64,000 bases of DNA from positions 1 to 64,000 of the forward strand of contig NZ_WWCU01000017.1 in the NCBI RefSeq assembly GCF_009857595.1, in the 5' to 3' direction. Source of the stretch: Pseudoduganella aquatica. GTDB taxonomy: Bacteria > Pseudomonadota > Gammaproteobacteria > Burkholderiales > Burkholderiaceae_D. The notes beneath the pieces were generated by a model that was not told the origin of the DNA, did no database searches, and saw only the letters and a list, made by a program, of their open reading frames with translations. Positions 35,468 to 44,270 of this stretch are shown one piece after another. A program made the translations under genes and the position numbers. Within the stretch, counting starts at the first letter, position 1; every line of letters begins with the position of its first letter.

Positions 35468-36006
35468 AGAACGCCATCGCCAGCATGCTGGCCGCCGCAG
35501 CCTTGCTGGGTGCTGCTTCCTCCGCACTCGCCAGCGAGAACGCCGCCGCAACTGCCGCTGCCAGCACCGCTAGCGAAGCGAGTTACGCCGTCCGCCTGAT
35601 GACACCGGAAACCGCGCTCAAGGCTGCATCGGCGGCGTTGGCGTCCTGCCGCAGTGCGGGTTTCCAGGTGGCGGTGGCCGTGGTGGACCGCAGCGGCTTG
35701 ATCCAGGCCGTGCTGCGCGACCGCTTTGCAGGCGCGCACACGCCGGAGACGGCCATCAACAAGGCCTGGACCGCCGCCAGCTTCAAAATGAACACCACCG
35801 CGCTGGCACAGGCCACGCAGTCCGGCACGGCCTCCAGCGGCATCCGCCAGATACCGCGCGTGACGGCGGTGGGCGGCGGCTTGCTGATCGAAGCGGCCGG
35901 CGCGCCATACGGCGCCATCGGCGTTTCCGGCGCCCCTGCCGGGGACCTGGACGACAAGTGCGCCCGCGCGGGTCTGGACGCCGTTCTGGACGACCTGAAC
36001 CTCTGA
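35464..36006 (+). CDS. exported GlcG/HbpS-family (DUF336) protein
   Basis: Protein of 180 residues with a signal peptide (AIASMLAAAALLGAASSALA) and a GlcG/HbpS domain (ALASCRSAGFQVAVAVVDRSGLIQAVLR, TAINKAWTAAS, GGGLLIEAAGAPYGAIGVSGAP). HbpS in Streptomyces binds heme; GlcG-like proteins also occur in sulfur and glycolate clusters with unknown role. It begins four bases inside the double-thioredoxin gene, so it belongs to the sox operon. A link to heme in the Sox cytochromes is only a suggestion. Confidence 0.85.
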   Translation: MKNAIASMLAAAALLGAASSALASENAAATAAASTASEASYAVRLMTPETALKAASAALASCRSAGFQVAVAVVDRSGLIQAVLRDRFAGAHTPETAINKAWTAASFKMNTTALAQATQSGTASSGIRQIPRVTAVGGGLLIEAAGAPYGAIGVSGAPAGDLDDKCARAGLDAVLDDLNL

Positions 36007-36082
36007 TTGCGCGGCGCGGCGCTTGCGCAGTTCGCGTCCAGCCACTATTCTCGCTGTTTGCTAGCCAGATAAGGGCGCGGAC

Positions 36083-36646
36083 ATGCGCAGCTCCATCCGA
36101 ATTCATGCCATTTTCCTGGCGGCCGCTTGCTGCCTGGCCGCCGCCGCGTGTACGACCGGCACGGCCACGACCGGCGCCGCAGCGAGCCCTGTAGCCATGC
36201 CGCCCGCCCAAGCCGCCAGCCAAGCGGGTACGGCAGCGGGCATCACCTGGGCGCGCAAGGTGCAGCCCGGCGTGACGGTGACCGAAATCGAAGAAGCCTT
36301 CGCCAGCGTCGCTGCCGAGGATAATATCCGTGCGGTAGGCGAGCTGGCGCTGTCGAAGGAACTGGAACTGCGCTCCGGCCAGCCCGGCAAATTCCTCAAG
36401 GTCTATTCCTACTGCGACCCGGCCGCAGCCCGCCTGATGGTCGACTTCAACCCCGCCATGTCCGCGCTGCTGCCATGCCGGATCTCGGTGGTCGAGCAGG
36501 AAGACGGCCTGTGGATCTACACCATGAACATGGATATGCTGATCGGCATGCAGGGCACGATGCCGCCGCCGGTCGCCGAGACTGCCCGGCGCGTGCGTGC
36601 CAGCATCCTGAAAATGCTGGACCGCGCCGCGCGCGGCGAATTCTGA
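36083..36646 (+). CDS. DUF302 domain lipoprotein
   Basis: Protein of 187 residues with a lipoprotein-like signal; Cys23 in CLAAAACTTG is the best acylation site and Cys16 is an alternative. The DUF302 domain follows, with YSYCDPAAARLMVDFNPAMSALLPCRISVVEQEDG and the typical NMDMLIG. DUF302 proteins often sit in clusters for sulfur or redox metabolism, with unknown function. It lies 76 bases after the GlcG-like gene and 13 bases before the PaiB-like gene. Confidence 0.82.
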   Translation: MRSSIRIHAIFLAAACCLAAAACTTGTATTGAAASPVAMPPAQAASQAGTAAGITWARKVQPGVTVTEIEEAFASVAAEDNIRAVGELALSKELELRSGQPGKFLKVYSYCDPAAARLMVDFNPAMSALLPCRISVVEQEDGLWIYTMNMDMLIGMQGTMPPPVAETARRVRASILKMLDRAARGEF

Positions 36647-36659
36647 CGGAAGTCCTGAC

Positions 36660-37289
36660 ATGTATATACCAGCCCACTTTGAGGAGTCCCGCCCGGACGT
36701 GCTGCACGACTTTATCCGCCAGCACCCATTCGGCATGCTGGTGACACACGGCGCAGCGGGGCTGGACGCCAACCACCTGCCGTTCGAGCTTGACCCGGCC
36801 GCCGGCGGAAAGGGCGTGCTGACCTCGCACGTGGCGCGCGCCAACCCGGTCTGGCAGGAACTGTCCAGCGGCGGCGAAGTGCTGGTTGTCTTTCGCGCGG
36901 GCGACGCCTACATCTCGCCCAACTGGTATCCCAGCAAGCAGGAGACCCACAAACAGGTGCCAACGTGGAATTACATGGTGGTCCATGTCCACGGCAAGGT
37001 AACGGTGCGGGATGACGAGCGCTTTGTGCGCGGCGTGGTCGGGCGCCTGACCCGCACCCATGAAGCCGCCCAGCCCCGGCCCTGGAAGATGGCCGACGCC
37101 CCGAAAGACTATCTGGACCAGATGCTCAAGGCCATCGTCGGCCTGGAGATAGAAATCACCCGCATCGAAGGCAAGTACAAGCTCAGCCAGAATAAAGATA
37201 TCAAAGATATAAGCTCGGCCGCCGAAGCGCTGCAGGCCCAGGGAGAGCGCCAGGTCAGCGCGGCCATGCTGGCCGCCGTCAAAGACTAG
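36660..37289 (+). CDS. PaiB-type FMN-binding protein
   Basis: Split-barrel flavoprotein of 209 residues of the PaiB family (FMN-binding negative transcriptional regulator by name). MYIPAHFEESRPDVLHDFIRQHPFG opens the domain and NWYPSKQETHKQVPTWNYMVVHVHG is the family signature. In Bacillus, PaiB influences sporulation and protease genes; in proteobacteria it is more likely a flavin-dependent enzyme. Its stop overlaps the convergent membrane-protein gene by four bases. Confidence 0.9.
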   Translation: MYIPAHFEESRPDVLHDFIRQHPFGMLVTHGAAGLDANHLPFELDPAAGGKGVLTSHVARANPVWQELSSGGEVLVVFRAGDAYISPNWYPSKQETHKQVPTWNYMVVHVHGKVTVRDDERFVRGVVGRLTRTHEAAQPRPWKMADAPKDYLDQMLKAIVGLEIEITRIEGKYKLSQNKDIKDISSAAEALQAQGERQVSAAMLAAVKD

Positions 37290-37645
37290 GACAGCCGCCC
37301 AAAGGTCAGGAACAGCCACGCCGCCGTAATCACCACCATGCCGGAAATGGTGACGCAGGACCAGGTGAAGAACCAGGCCGACAGCAACGTGGCCTGCAGC
37401 GCGCGCTCGAACAGGAAGCCCAGCGCGAAATCGAAGGCCGCCACCACCGACCAGCGCCGCAGGTAGACCGGCAGATAGCGGCTCATAAAGCGGTTATGCT
37501 GCAGCGCGGCGTGCCGCTCGAACAGATTGCGGGCGGCGCTCACGTCCCTGAACAGCCAGTCGAAGAACATGAAGCGGTAAAGCAGCGTCCGGAAGGGCAT
37601 CGCAGGACTTGCGGCTTCTTCTTGCTGCGGCGCGTCGTTAGGCAT
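37286..37645 (-). CDS. small hypothetical inner-membrane protein
   Basis: Unrecognised protein of 119 residues with two hydrophobic segments near the C-terminus (ALQATLLSAWFFTWSCVTISG and VVITAAWLFLTFG) and a basic, aromatic N-terminal half (RTLLYRFMFFDWLFRDVSAARNLFERH). No known domain is visible. Similar short proteins encoded next to rpsB occur in Oxalobacteraceae by my recollection, which could not be checked. Confidence 0.7.
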   Translation of the reverse strand: MPNDAPQQEEAASPAMPFRTLLYRFMFFDWLFRDVSAARNLFERHAALQHNRFMSRYLPVYLRRWSVVAAFDFALGFLFERALQATLLSAWFFTWSCVTISGMVVITAAWLFLTFGRLS

Positions 37646-37822
37646 GTGTCCTCCAATGCAATGAAGTTCGGCATCTGTCGACCATAATGCCAGCGTATCA
37701 CGAAGCTGGCCGCTGCCGGGGTGCGCAAGCCAACATATCCGGCCAGCAGTTGCGAATTTGCGCTACCGTATTAAACATTGCCAAATTCACCAGCCGCCTC
37801 GTCTCGCCATGCCGCGCCGCGC

Positions 37823-37852
37823 TTGCCAAAAACCCCGTTTTCAGAGTAGAAT
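37823..37852 (+). promoter_or_regulatory. sigma-70 promoter of rpsB
   Basis: TTGCCA (37823-37828), an 18-base spacer and TAGAAT (37847-37852), five of six matches to the -10 consensus. The predicted transcript starts near 37859, giving a leader of about 120 bases. The rest of the 336-base gap between the membrane protein (ends 37645) and rpsB, 37646-37822, shows no gene or repeat. Confidence 0.75.
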
Positions 37853-37911
37853 TTCGGGTTGCTTGAATTTGGTTTTTGAGCAACGTAACAAATCCTTAAT
37901 TTTTTAAACGC

Positions 37912-37958
37912 GAATCCGGTCGCCAAGGGTGCCTGTCAAAGGGTGACTGATCGGATTC
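37912..37958 (+). promoter_or_regulatory. rpsB leader hairpin, candidate S2 autoregulatory element
   Basis: Ten base pairs with one wobble: GAATCCGGTC (37912-37921) with GATCGGATTC (37949-37958), enclosing a 27-base loop that repeats AAGGGT/AAAGGGT. It ends 23 bases before the rpsB ATG, where an S2-binding leader would be expected. There is no U tract, so it is not a terminator. Confidence 0.55.
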
Positions 37959-37981
37959 CAGACCCAAACCCTGGAGCTAAT

Positions 37982-38734
37982 ATGTCCGTAACTATGCGTG
38001 AAATGCTGGAAGCCGGTGTCCACTTCGGTCACCAAACCCGTTTCTGGAACCCAAAGATGGCTCCGTTCATCTTCGGCCACCGCAACAAAATCCACATCAT
38101 CAACCTGGAAAAAACCATGGGCATGTACCAGGAGGCGATGAAGCACGTTCGCCAACTGGCATCGAGCCGTGGCACCATCCTGATGGTGGGCACCAAGCGT
38201 CAAGCGCGCGAAATCATCGCTGCTGAAGCGCAACGTGCCGGCGTTCCTTACGTTGACCAGCGTTGGCTGGGCGGCATGCTGACCAACTTCAAAACGATCA
38301 AGACCTCGATCAAGCGCCTGAAAGACATGGAAGCGCAAGTCGAAGACGGTTCCGTTGAGAAGCTGTCGAAAAAAGAAGCGCTGATGTTCAGCCGCGAAAT
38401 GGTCAAGCTGCAAAAGTCCATCGGCGGTATCAAGGAAATGGGCGGCGTTCCTGACGCAATCTTCGTCGTGGACGTTGGCTACCATAAAGGCGCCATCACC
38501 GAAGCCGCTAAACTGGGCATCCCAGTTATCGGCGTGGTCGATACCAACCACTCCCCAGAAGGCGTAACCTACGTCATTCCAGGCAACGATGACTCCTCGA
38601 AAGCGATCACGCTGTACGCTCGCGGTGTTGCCGATGCAATCCTCGAAGGCCGCGCGAATTCGAGCGCCGACGTGCTGGAAACGATCAAGGCCGCAGCTGG
38701 CGACGAGTTCGTAGAAGTCAGCGAACAAGCCTAA
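37982..38734 (+). CDS. rpsB: 30S ribosomal protein S2
   Basis: Small-subunit ribosomal protein of 250 residues. It begins [20 protein letters not shown], with [11 protein letters not shown] and [18 protein letters not shown], and ends with a short acidic tail. The ATG at 37982 follows CTGGAG; the in-frame ATG 39 bases upstream lies inside the leader hairpin and is rejected. First gene of the conserved translation/envelope run. Codon choice here is less GC-biased at the third position than in nearby genes, as in highly expressed genes. Confidence 0.98.
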   Translation: MSVTMREMLEAGVHFGHQTRFWNPKMAPFIFGHRNKIHIINLEKTMGMYQEAMKHVRQLASSRGTILMVGTKRQAREIIAAEAQRAGVPYVDQRWLGGMLTNFKTIKTSIKRLKDMEAQVEDGSVEKLSKKEALMFSREMVKLQKSIGGIKEMGGVPDAIFVVDVGYHKGAITEAAKLGIPVIGVVDTNHSPEGVTYVIPGNDDSSKAITLYARGVADAILEGRANSSADVLETIKAAAGDEFVEVSEQA

Positions 38735-38740
38735 TTGGCC

Positions 38741-38758
38741 GCCTGCCGCAAGGCAGGC
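38741..38758 (+). other. GNRA-capped hairpin after rpsB
   Basis: GCCTGCC-GCAA-GGCAGGC, a perfect 7-bp stem with a GCAA tetraloop seven bases after the rpsB stop. It is not followed by a U tract, so it more likely protects the rpsB mRNA 3' end or marks a processing site than terminates transcription. Confidence 0.6.
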
Positions 38759-38782
38759 ATCCAAGCAGCAAATCAGTAGTTT

Positions 38783-38814
38783 AAAAGGGGTGGCATCTGC
38801 TCCCCCTTTTTTTT
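38783..38814 (+). terminator. terminator/attenuator between rpsB and tsf
   Basis: AAAAGGGG (38783-38790), an 12-base loop and CCCCTTTT (38803-38810) running into eight T residues. It would partly separate rpsB from tsf expression; no strong promoter was seen between it and tsf. Confidence 0.75.
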
Positions 38815-38884
38815 AACGACAGCGTATGGGCGTGCCGGCTTGCGAGCCACCCCATACCACTCACCGAACACACAGGAGAATTAC

Positions 38885-39799
38885 ATGGCAGCTATTACTG
38901 CAGCGATGGTAGGCGAACTGCGCGCGAAAACCGACGCGCCTATGATGGAATGCAAAAAAGCTCTGACCGAAGCCGAAGGCAATATGGACAAAGCGGAAGA
39001 GCTGCTGCGCGTTAAGCTGGGCGGCAAGGCTTCCAAAGCATCCTCGCGCATCACCGCCGAAGGCGTGGTGGCAACTTACATCGCCAACGGCGTTGGCGCG
39101 CTGATCGAAGTGAACTCCGAGACCGACTTCGTTGCCAAAAACGACGACTTCCTGAACCTGGCCAACACCGCGGCCCGCCTGGTTGCTGAAAACAACCCAG
39201 CCACCGTGGAAGCCCTGCTGGCCCTGCCAGCCGGCGAAGGCAAGACCCTGGACGAAGTGCGCACCGCCCTGATCGGCAAAATCGGCGAAAACATGTCGAT
39301 CCGCCGCTTCCAGCGTTTCGAAACCACCGCCAAGCTGGCGTCGTACCTGCACGGTACCCGCATCGGCGTGATGGTTGAGTTCGAAGGCGCGGACGATCAG
39401 GTTGGCAAAGACGTGGCCATGCACATCGCTGCAATGAAGCCAGTGTCGCTGTCGGCCGACCAGGTTCCTGCCGAACTGATCGAAAAAGAGCGCTCGGTTG
39501 CGCAAGCCAAAGCTGACGAAGATGCAGCCCAGGCCGCAGCCGCCGGCAAGCCAGCCCAGTCGGCTGACATCGTTGCCAAGCGTCTGGAAGGTTCGGTACA
39601 GAAGTTCCTGAAAGAAGTGTCCCTGCTGAACCAGGCCTTCGTCAAGAACGACAAGCAAACCATCGAAGCCATGCTGAAAGCCAACAACGCATCCGTGAAA
39701 GCGTTCACGATGTACGTGGTAGGCGAAGGCATCGAGAAGAAGGTAGACGATTTCGCTGCTGAAGTTGCAGCGCAAATGGCTGCCTCCAAAGGCGCATAA
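38885..39799 (+). CDS. tsf: translation elongation factor Ts
   Basis: Guanine-nucleotide exchange factor for EF-Tu, 304 residues. It begins [32 protein letters not shown], carries the signature [18 protein letters not shown] and has two EF-TS dimerisation subdomains. CAGGAG precedes the ATG at 38885; the upstream in-frame start lies in the intergenic region and is rejected. A strong terminator follows. Confidence 0.98.
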   Translation: MAAITAAMVGELRAKTDAPMMECKKALTEAEGNMDKAEELLRVKLGGKASKASSRITAEGVVATYIANGVGALIEVNSETDFVAKNDDFLNLANTAARLVAENNPATVEALLALPAGEGKTLDEVRTALIGKIGENMSIRRFQRFETTAKLASYLHGTRIGVMVEFEGADDQVGKDVAMHIAAMKPVSLSADQVPAELIEKERSVAQAKADEDAAQAAAAGKPAQSADIVAKRLEGSVQKFLKEVSLLNQAFVKNDKQTIEAMLKANNASVKAFTMYVVGEGIEKKVDDFAAEVAAQMAASKGA

Positions 39800-39805
39800 T
39801 TAAAA

Positions 39806-39829
39806 GCGGGCCGCAAGGCCCGTTTTTTT
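39806..39829 (+). terminator. rho-independent terminator of tsf
   Basis: CGGGCC-GCAA-GGCCCG stem-loop (39807-39822) followed by seven T residues, seven bases after the tsf stop. Confidence 0.93.
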
Positions 39830-39946
39830 AAGCCCAAACCACTCGCTGGTAAGCTAGCGGATGGTGCAGTAACCGGCGGTACAGGTATCATAATGTTATC
39901 AGCCGGCAGAACGACCCGAATAAACCCAACTAAGGAGCCCCAGCTC

Positions 39947-40663
39947 ATGTCAAAACCAGCCTACAAGCGCGTCCTCCTCAAATTGTCCGGTGAAGCCCTG
40001 ATGGGCGACGATGCCTACGGCATCAACCGCGGCACGATCGAGCGCATGGTGGCCGACGTGGCCGCTGTCGCGAACCTGGGCGTGGAAGTGGCGGTGGTGA
40101 TCGGCGGCGGCAATATCTTCCGTGGCGTGGCGCCCGGCGCCCAAGGCATGGACCGCGCCACTGCGGATTACATGGGCATGCTGGCCACCGTGATGAACGC
40201 GCTGGCCCTGGGCGATGCGCTCAAGCACGCCGGCGTGACCGCGCGCGTGATGTCGGCCATCGGCATCGACCAGGTGGTCGAGCCCTATGTGCGCCCGAAG
40301 GCGCTGCAATACCTGGAAGAGGGCAAGGTTATCGTGTTCGCCGCAGGCACCGGCAACCCCTTCTTCACCACCGATACCGCCGCAGCCCTGCGCGGCTCGG
40401 AAATCAGCGCCGAAATCGTGCTGAAAGCCACCAAGGTGGATGGCATCTACACTGCCGACCCGAAAAAAGACCCGAACGCGACGCTGTACCATACCATTTC
40501 GTTCGATGAAGCCATCGCCAAGCACCTGCAAGTGATGGATGCCACCGCATTCGCACTGTGCCGCGACCAGAAATTGCCGATCAAAGTGTTCTCCATCACC
40601 AAGCCAGGCGCGCTGATGCGCGTGATTATGGGCGAGGATGAGGGTACACTGGTTCACGTTTGA
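39947..40663 (+). CDS. pyrH: UMP kinase
   Basis: Phosphorylates UMP to UDP with ATP in pyrimidine nucleotide synthesis; 238 residues of the amino-acid kinase family. Motifs are [41 protein letters not shown] and [22 protein letters not shown] lies about nine bases before the ATG at 39947; the 18 upstream in-frame residues do not resemble the family. First gene of the operon after the tsf terminator. Confidence 0.98.
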   Translation: MSKPAYKRVLLKLSGEALMGDDAYGINRGTIERMVADVAAVANLGVEVAVVIGGGNIFRGVAPGAQGMDRATADYMGMLATVMNALALGDALKHAGVTARVMSAIGIDQVVEPYVRPKALQYLEEGKVIVFAAGTGNPFFTTDTAAALRGSEISAEIVLKATKVDGIYTADPKKDPNATLYHTISFDEAIAKHLQVMDATAFALCRDQKLPIKVFSITKPGALMRVIMGEDEGTLVHV

Positions 40664-40714
40664 TTATTATTCAAGCTTATTTTCAAGATACTGCTTTAAA
40701 TACAGGAGCACAGC

Positions 40715-41275
40715 ATGTCCGTAGCTGACGTTAAAAAGAACGCGCAAGACCGCATGATCAAGTCGATCGAGACGCTCAAGGCCGACCTGGCCAAAGTGCG
40801 TACCGGCCGCGCCCACACCGGCATTCTCGACCACGTGATGGTGGAATACTATGGCAACCCAACCCCGCTGAGCCAGGTTGCCAACCTGACGCTGGTTGAC
40901 GCGCGCACCATCGGCGTAACGCCGTTCGAGAAGAAGATGGGCGCCACCATCGAGAAAGCCATCCGCGATGCGGACCTGGGCCTGAACCCGTCCTCGCAGG
41001 GCGACCAGATCCGCGTGCCGACCCCGGCCCTGACCGAAGAGCGCCGCAAGGAGATGGTCAAGCTGGTCAAGAGCGAAGGCGAAGACGCCAAGATCGCCGT
41101 GCGCAACATCCGCCGCGACGCCAACGAATCGCTGAAAAAACTGGTGAAAGACAAGGCCATCTCGGAAGACGACGAGCGCCGTGGTTCGGACGACATCCAG
41201 AAGCTGACCGACAAGGCCATCGTCGACATCGACAAGCTGCTGGTCGAAAAAGAGAAAGAAGTGCTGACCGTTTAA
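40715..41275 (+). CDS. frr: ribosome recycling factor
   Basis: Splits post-termination ribosomes together with EF-G; 186 residues, tRNA-shaped two-domain protein. Hallmarks are [47 protein letters not shown] and [24 protein letters not shown] precedes the ATG. Follows pyrH by 51 bases, the conserved order. Confidence 0.98.
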   Translation: MSVADVKKNAQDRMIKSIETLKADLAKVRTGRAHTGILDHVMVEYYGNPTPLSQVANLTLVDARTIGVTPFEKKMGATIEKAIRDADLGLNPSSQGDQIRVPTPALTEERRKEMVKLVKSEGEDAKIAVRNIRRDANESLKKLVKDKAISEDDERRGSDDIQKLTDKAIVDIDKLLVEKEKEVLTV

Positions 41276-41375
41276 CGCTGGTCCGGTTTCGGCCCGGTTA
41301 GTATCGATATAGGGGATGGGCCGCGCAAGGCGGCCTGTCCTCATTTATGGCGACACCTTTTTGGCTTTAGAGTTC

Positions 41376-42128
41376 ATGAAATATTCGAGTTCGACGACTG
41401 CGGTTCCGGATGCGCCCAAGGTGCCCCGCCACGTTGCCATCATCATGGATGGCAATGGGCGCTGGGCCACCAAGCGCTTTCTGCCGCGTGTCGCCGGCCA
41501 CGTCAAAGGCGTGGAAGCGGTGCGCAATGTGGTGGAGGGCTGCGCGCTGCGCGGCGTGGAATACGTGACCCTGTTCGCCTTCAGTTCCGAGAACTGGCGC
41601 CGGCCGGAAGAGGAAGTGTCGCTGCTGATGCGATTGTTCGTCACCGCGCTCGAGCGCGAGGTGTCCAAGCTGCACGCCAATAACATCCGCCTGAAGGTGG
41701 TGGGCGACCTGAGCCGCTTCGACGAGAAGCTGCGCGGCATGATCTCCGCCGCCGAACGCAAGACCGCCAACAACACCCGCCTGACCGTCACCATCTGCGC
41801 CAACTACGGCGGCCGCTGGGACATCATGCAGGCGGTCGGCAAAATGGTGGCGGCCCATCCGGGCGCGGCCGACTTCAGCGAAGAACAGCTGGCGCCGCAC
41901 CTGGCCATGGCCTACGCGCCCGAGCCGGACCTGTTCATCCGCACCGGCGGCGAAGAACGCATTTCCAACTTCCTGCTGTGGCAGCTGGCTTACACCGAGC
42001 TGTACTTCACCGACACCTACTGGCCCGATTTCACCATCGAGAGCCTGGACGCGGCCATCGCGTCTTACCAGAACCGGGAGCGCCGCTTCGGCCGCACCGG
42101 CGACCAACTGGCTGAAAAGACCACCTGA
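41376..42128 (+). CDS. uppS: isoprenyl transferase (undecaprenyl diphosphate synthase)
   Basis: cis-Prenyltransferase that makes undecaprenyl diphosphate, the lipid carrier for peptidoglycan and O-antigen; 250 residues. Catalytic Asp lies in [20 protein letters not shown] and [25 protein letters not shown] are the other conserved motifs. ATG 41376 gives a normal length but has a weak ribosome binding site; an in-frame ATG at 41316 after AGGGG would add 20 residues. Its stop and the cdsA start share one base. Confidence 0.96.
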   Translation: MKYSSSTTAVPDAPKVPRHVAIIMDGNGRWATKRFLPRVAGHVKGVEAVRNVVEGCALRGVEYVTLFAFSSENWRRPEEEVSLLMRLFVTALEREVSKLHANNIRLKVVGDLSRFDEKLRGMISAAERKTANNTRLTVTICANYGGRWDIMQAVGKMVAAHPGAADFSEEQLAPHLAMAYAPEPDLFIRTGGEERISNFLLWQLAYTELYFTDTYWPDFTIESLDAAIASYQNRERRFGRTGDQLAEKTT

Positions 42129-42961
42129 TGCTGAAAACCCGCATTATCACTGCCGTCCTCCTGCTGGCCGTCCTGCTGCCGGTGCTGTTCTTCAACTACT
42201 ACCCGGCCGTGGCCGTGGTGGTGCTGGCCTTCTTCGGCGCGGCGGTGTGGGAAAGCTTCCGCCTGTTCAAGTCGCCCCGTCCGCTGCTGTCGGCCGTGGT
42301 CTGGGCCGCCGCCTTCGGCTACACCTTCCTGCTGCACGGCCTGAGCGGCCCGGTCACGTTCTGGCTGCTGCTGGGCTTCGCCATCTGGCTGCTGCGCTTC
42401 ACGCCCACGCTGTACACCGGCCTGCCGCCGCTGGAAGGCATGGGCAACACCATGCTCAGCCTGGTGTACCCGATTACGCTGGTGAGCTGCTTCGTGGCCA
42501 TCCTGGCGCTGTACCTGAAGTCGCCGCTGTTCCTCATTTCCGCCATGGCGCTGGTGTGGATCGCCGACATCGGCGCCTACTTCAGCGGCAAGGCTTTCGG
42601 CAAGCGCAAGCTGGCGCCGTCCATCTCGCCGGGCAAGTCCTGGGAAGGCGCCATCGGCGGCGCCATTGCCGTGGTGCTGCTGTCGGCGCTGACGGTGCTG
42701 CTGGCGCCGTCCGTGGGCTGGCTGCAGGATACGTTCGTGGTGTACCTGCAGGCCAAGCGCGGCTGGGGGCTGACCGTTGTTATCCTGGTGGTGATTTGCG
42801 CGTTCAGCGTGATCGGCGACCTGTTTGAATCCATGCTCAAGCGCCGCGCAGGCATCAAGGACAGCAGCAAGCTGTTGCCGGGCCACGGCGGTGTGCTGGA
42901 CCGTATCGACGCGCTGGTGCCGGTGCTGCCGCTGGCCGCGCTGATTGCCGGCTGGGCTTGA
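42128..42961 (+). CDS. cdsA: phosphatidate cytidylyltransferase
   Basis: Makes CDP-diacylglycerol from phosphatidic acid and CTP for all phospholipids. Integral membrane protein of 277 residues with about seven helices. The CDP-diglyceride synthetase signature is KRRAGIKDSSKLLPGHGGVLDRID near the C-terminus; SISPGKSWEGAIGG is also conserved. Start and uppS stop overlap as TGATG. Confidence 0.97.
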   Translation: MLKTRIITAVLLLAVLLPVLFFNYYPAVAVVVLAFFGAAVWESFRLFKSPRPLLSAVVWAAAFGYTFLLHGLSGPVTFWLLLGFAIWLLRFTPTLYTGLPPLEGMGNTMLSLVYPITLVSCFVAILALYLKSPLFLISAMALVWIADIGAYFSGKAFGKRKLAPSISPGKSWEGAIGGAIAVVLLSALTVLLAPSVGWLQDTFVVYLQAKRGWGLTVVILVVICAFSVIGDLFESMLKRRAGIKDSSKLLPGHGGVLDRIDALVPVLPLAALIAGWA

Positions 42962-42968
42962 TGGGCTC

Positions 42969-43060
42969 GGCGGGTTACGGCTGCGCCTAACCCGCCCTAC
43001 GAATATACACGGGTGAGAGTGCATCCGTAGGGCGGGTTAGCGCGCCGCGCGTAACCCGCC
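42969..43060. repeat. REPIN-like doublet of inverted palindromic repeats, copy B
   Basis: Two opposed copies, 42969-43000 (GGCGGGTTA...TAACCCGCCCTAC) and 43027-43060 (GTAGGGCGGGTTA...TAACCCGCC), 26 bases apart, between cdsA and dxr. Arms match those of the doublet at 21941-22022, while the linker and the hairpin centres differ, as expected of separate insertions of one mobile family. RNA hairpins here may affect relative expression of the flanking operon genes. Confidence 0.88.
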
Positions 43061-43085
43061 AAGATTGGCCACAGAAGGAAGAAGT

Positions 43086-44270
43086 ATGCAACGCATCACC
43101 ATATTAGGCGCCACCGGCTCCATCGGCGTGTCCACGCTGGACGTGCTGGCGCGCCACCCCGAGCGCTACTCGGTCTACGCGCTGAGCGCGCACAGCCGGG
43201 TGGAAGAACTGGCCGCGCAGTGCGCGCAGTTCAAACCCGCGCGCGCCGTGGTCGGCACCGCCGCCGCCGCCGCCCAGCTGCAAGCGCTGCTGCAGGCGCA
43301 AGGCCTGCGCACCGAAGTCGAATACGGCGAGGCCGCGCTGTGCGCCATCGCCAGCGCCGCTGAAACCGACACCGTCATGGCCGCCATCGTCGGCGCCGCC
43401 GGCCTGGCGCCCACGCTGGCCGCCGCCCGCGCCGGCAAGAAAGTACTGCTGGCGAACAAGGAGGCGCTGGTCATGTCCGGCCAGCTGTTCATGGACGCGG
43501 TGCATGAGAGCGGGGCGGTGCTGCTGCCTATAGACAGCGAACACAACGCCATCTTCCAGTGCCTGCCGCAGCACTACAGCCGCGTGCCGGGCGCCTCCGG
43601 CGTTACCAAGATTTTGCTGACTGCATCCGGCGGCCCATTCCTGAAGCGCGCCGTCGAGACGCTCGACACGGTCACGCCGGACGAGGCCTGCAAGCACCCG
43701 AAATGGTCCATGGGCCGCAAGATTTCGGTCGACTCGGCCACCATGATGAACAAGGGCCTGGAAGTGATCGAGGCGCACTGGCTGTTCGGCGCCAGCGCGG
43801 AGCAGATCGAAGTGGTGATCCATCCGCAGTCCGTGGTGCATTCCATGGTGTCCTACAACGACGGCTCGGTGCTGGCCGAACTGGGCAACCCCGACATGCG
43901 CACCCCGATCGCGCACGCGCTGGCCTACCCGGAGCGCATCGCCTCCGGCGTGGCGCAGCTGGACCTGGCGCAAGTGGGCACGCTGCAGTTCGAGCGCCCC
44001 GACTTCGTGCAGTTCCCTTGCCTGGCGCTGGCGTTTGACGCGCTCAAGGCCGGCGGCACGGCGCCCGCGCTGCTGAACGCGGCCAACGAGGTGGCGGTGG
44101 CCGCCTTCCTCGACGGCCGCATCGGCTTCCGCCAGATCGACCGCGTGATCGCGAAGGTCATGGACGAGCTGCCGCACGGCGCGGCCGCCAGCATCGCCGC
44201 CGTGATGGAGCAGGACGGCCTGGCCCGCGCCGCTGCGGAACGCTTTATCGCCAGTCTGCGCGCACAATGA
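43086..44270 (+). CDS. dxr: 1-deoxy-D-xylulose-5-phosphate reductoisomerase
   Basis: Second enzyme of the MEP isoprenoid pathway, converting DXP to 2-C-methyl-D-erythritol 4-phosphate with NADPH; 394 residues. NADPH-binding [18 protein letters not shown] opens the protein, and [15 protein letters not shown] and [28 protein letters not shown] form the metal and substrate site. AGAAGGAAG precedes the ATG. Its end overlaps rseP by four bases. Confidence 0.98.
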   Translation: MQRITILGATGSIGVSTLDVLARHPERYSVYALSAHSRVEELAAQCAQFKPARAVVGTAAAAAQLQALLQAQGLRTEVEYGEAALCAIASAAETDTVMAAIVGAAGLAPTLAAARAGKKVLLANKEALVMSGQLFMDAVHESGAVLLPIDSEHNAIFQCLPQHYSRVPGASGVTKILLTASGGPFLKRAVETLDTVTPDEACKHPKWSMGRKISVDSATMMNKGLEVIEAHWLFGASAEQIEVVIHPQSVVHSMVSYNDGSVLAELGNPDMRTPIAHALAYPERIASGVAQLDLAQVGTLQFERPDFVQFPCLALAFDALKAGGTAPALLNAANEVAVAAFLDGRIGFRQIDRVIAKVMDELPHGAAASIAAVMEQDGLARAAAERFIASLRAQ

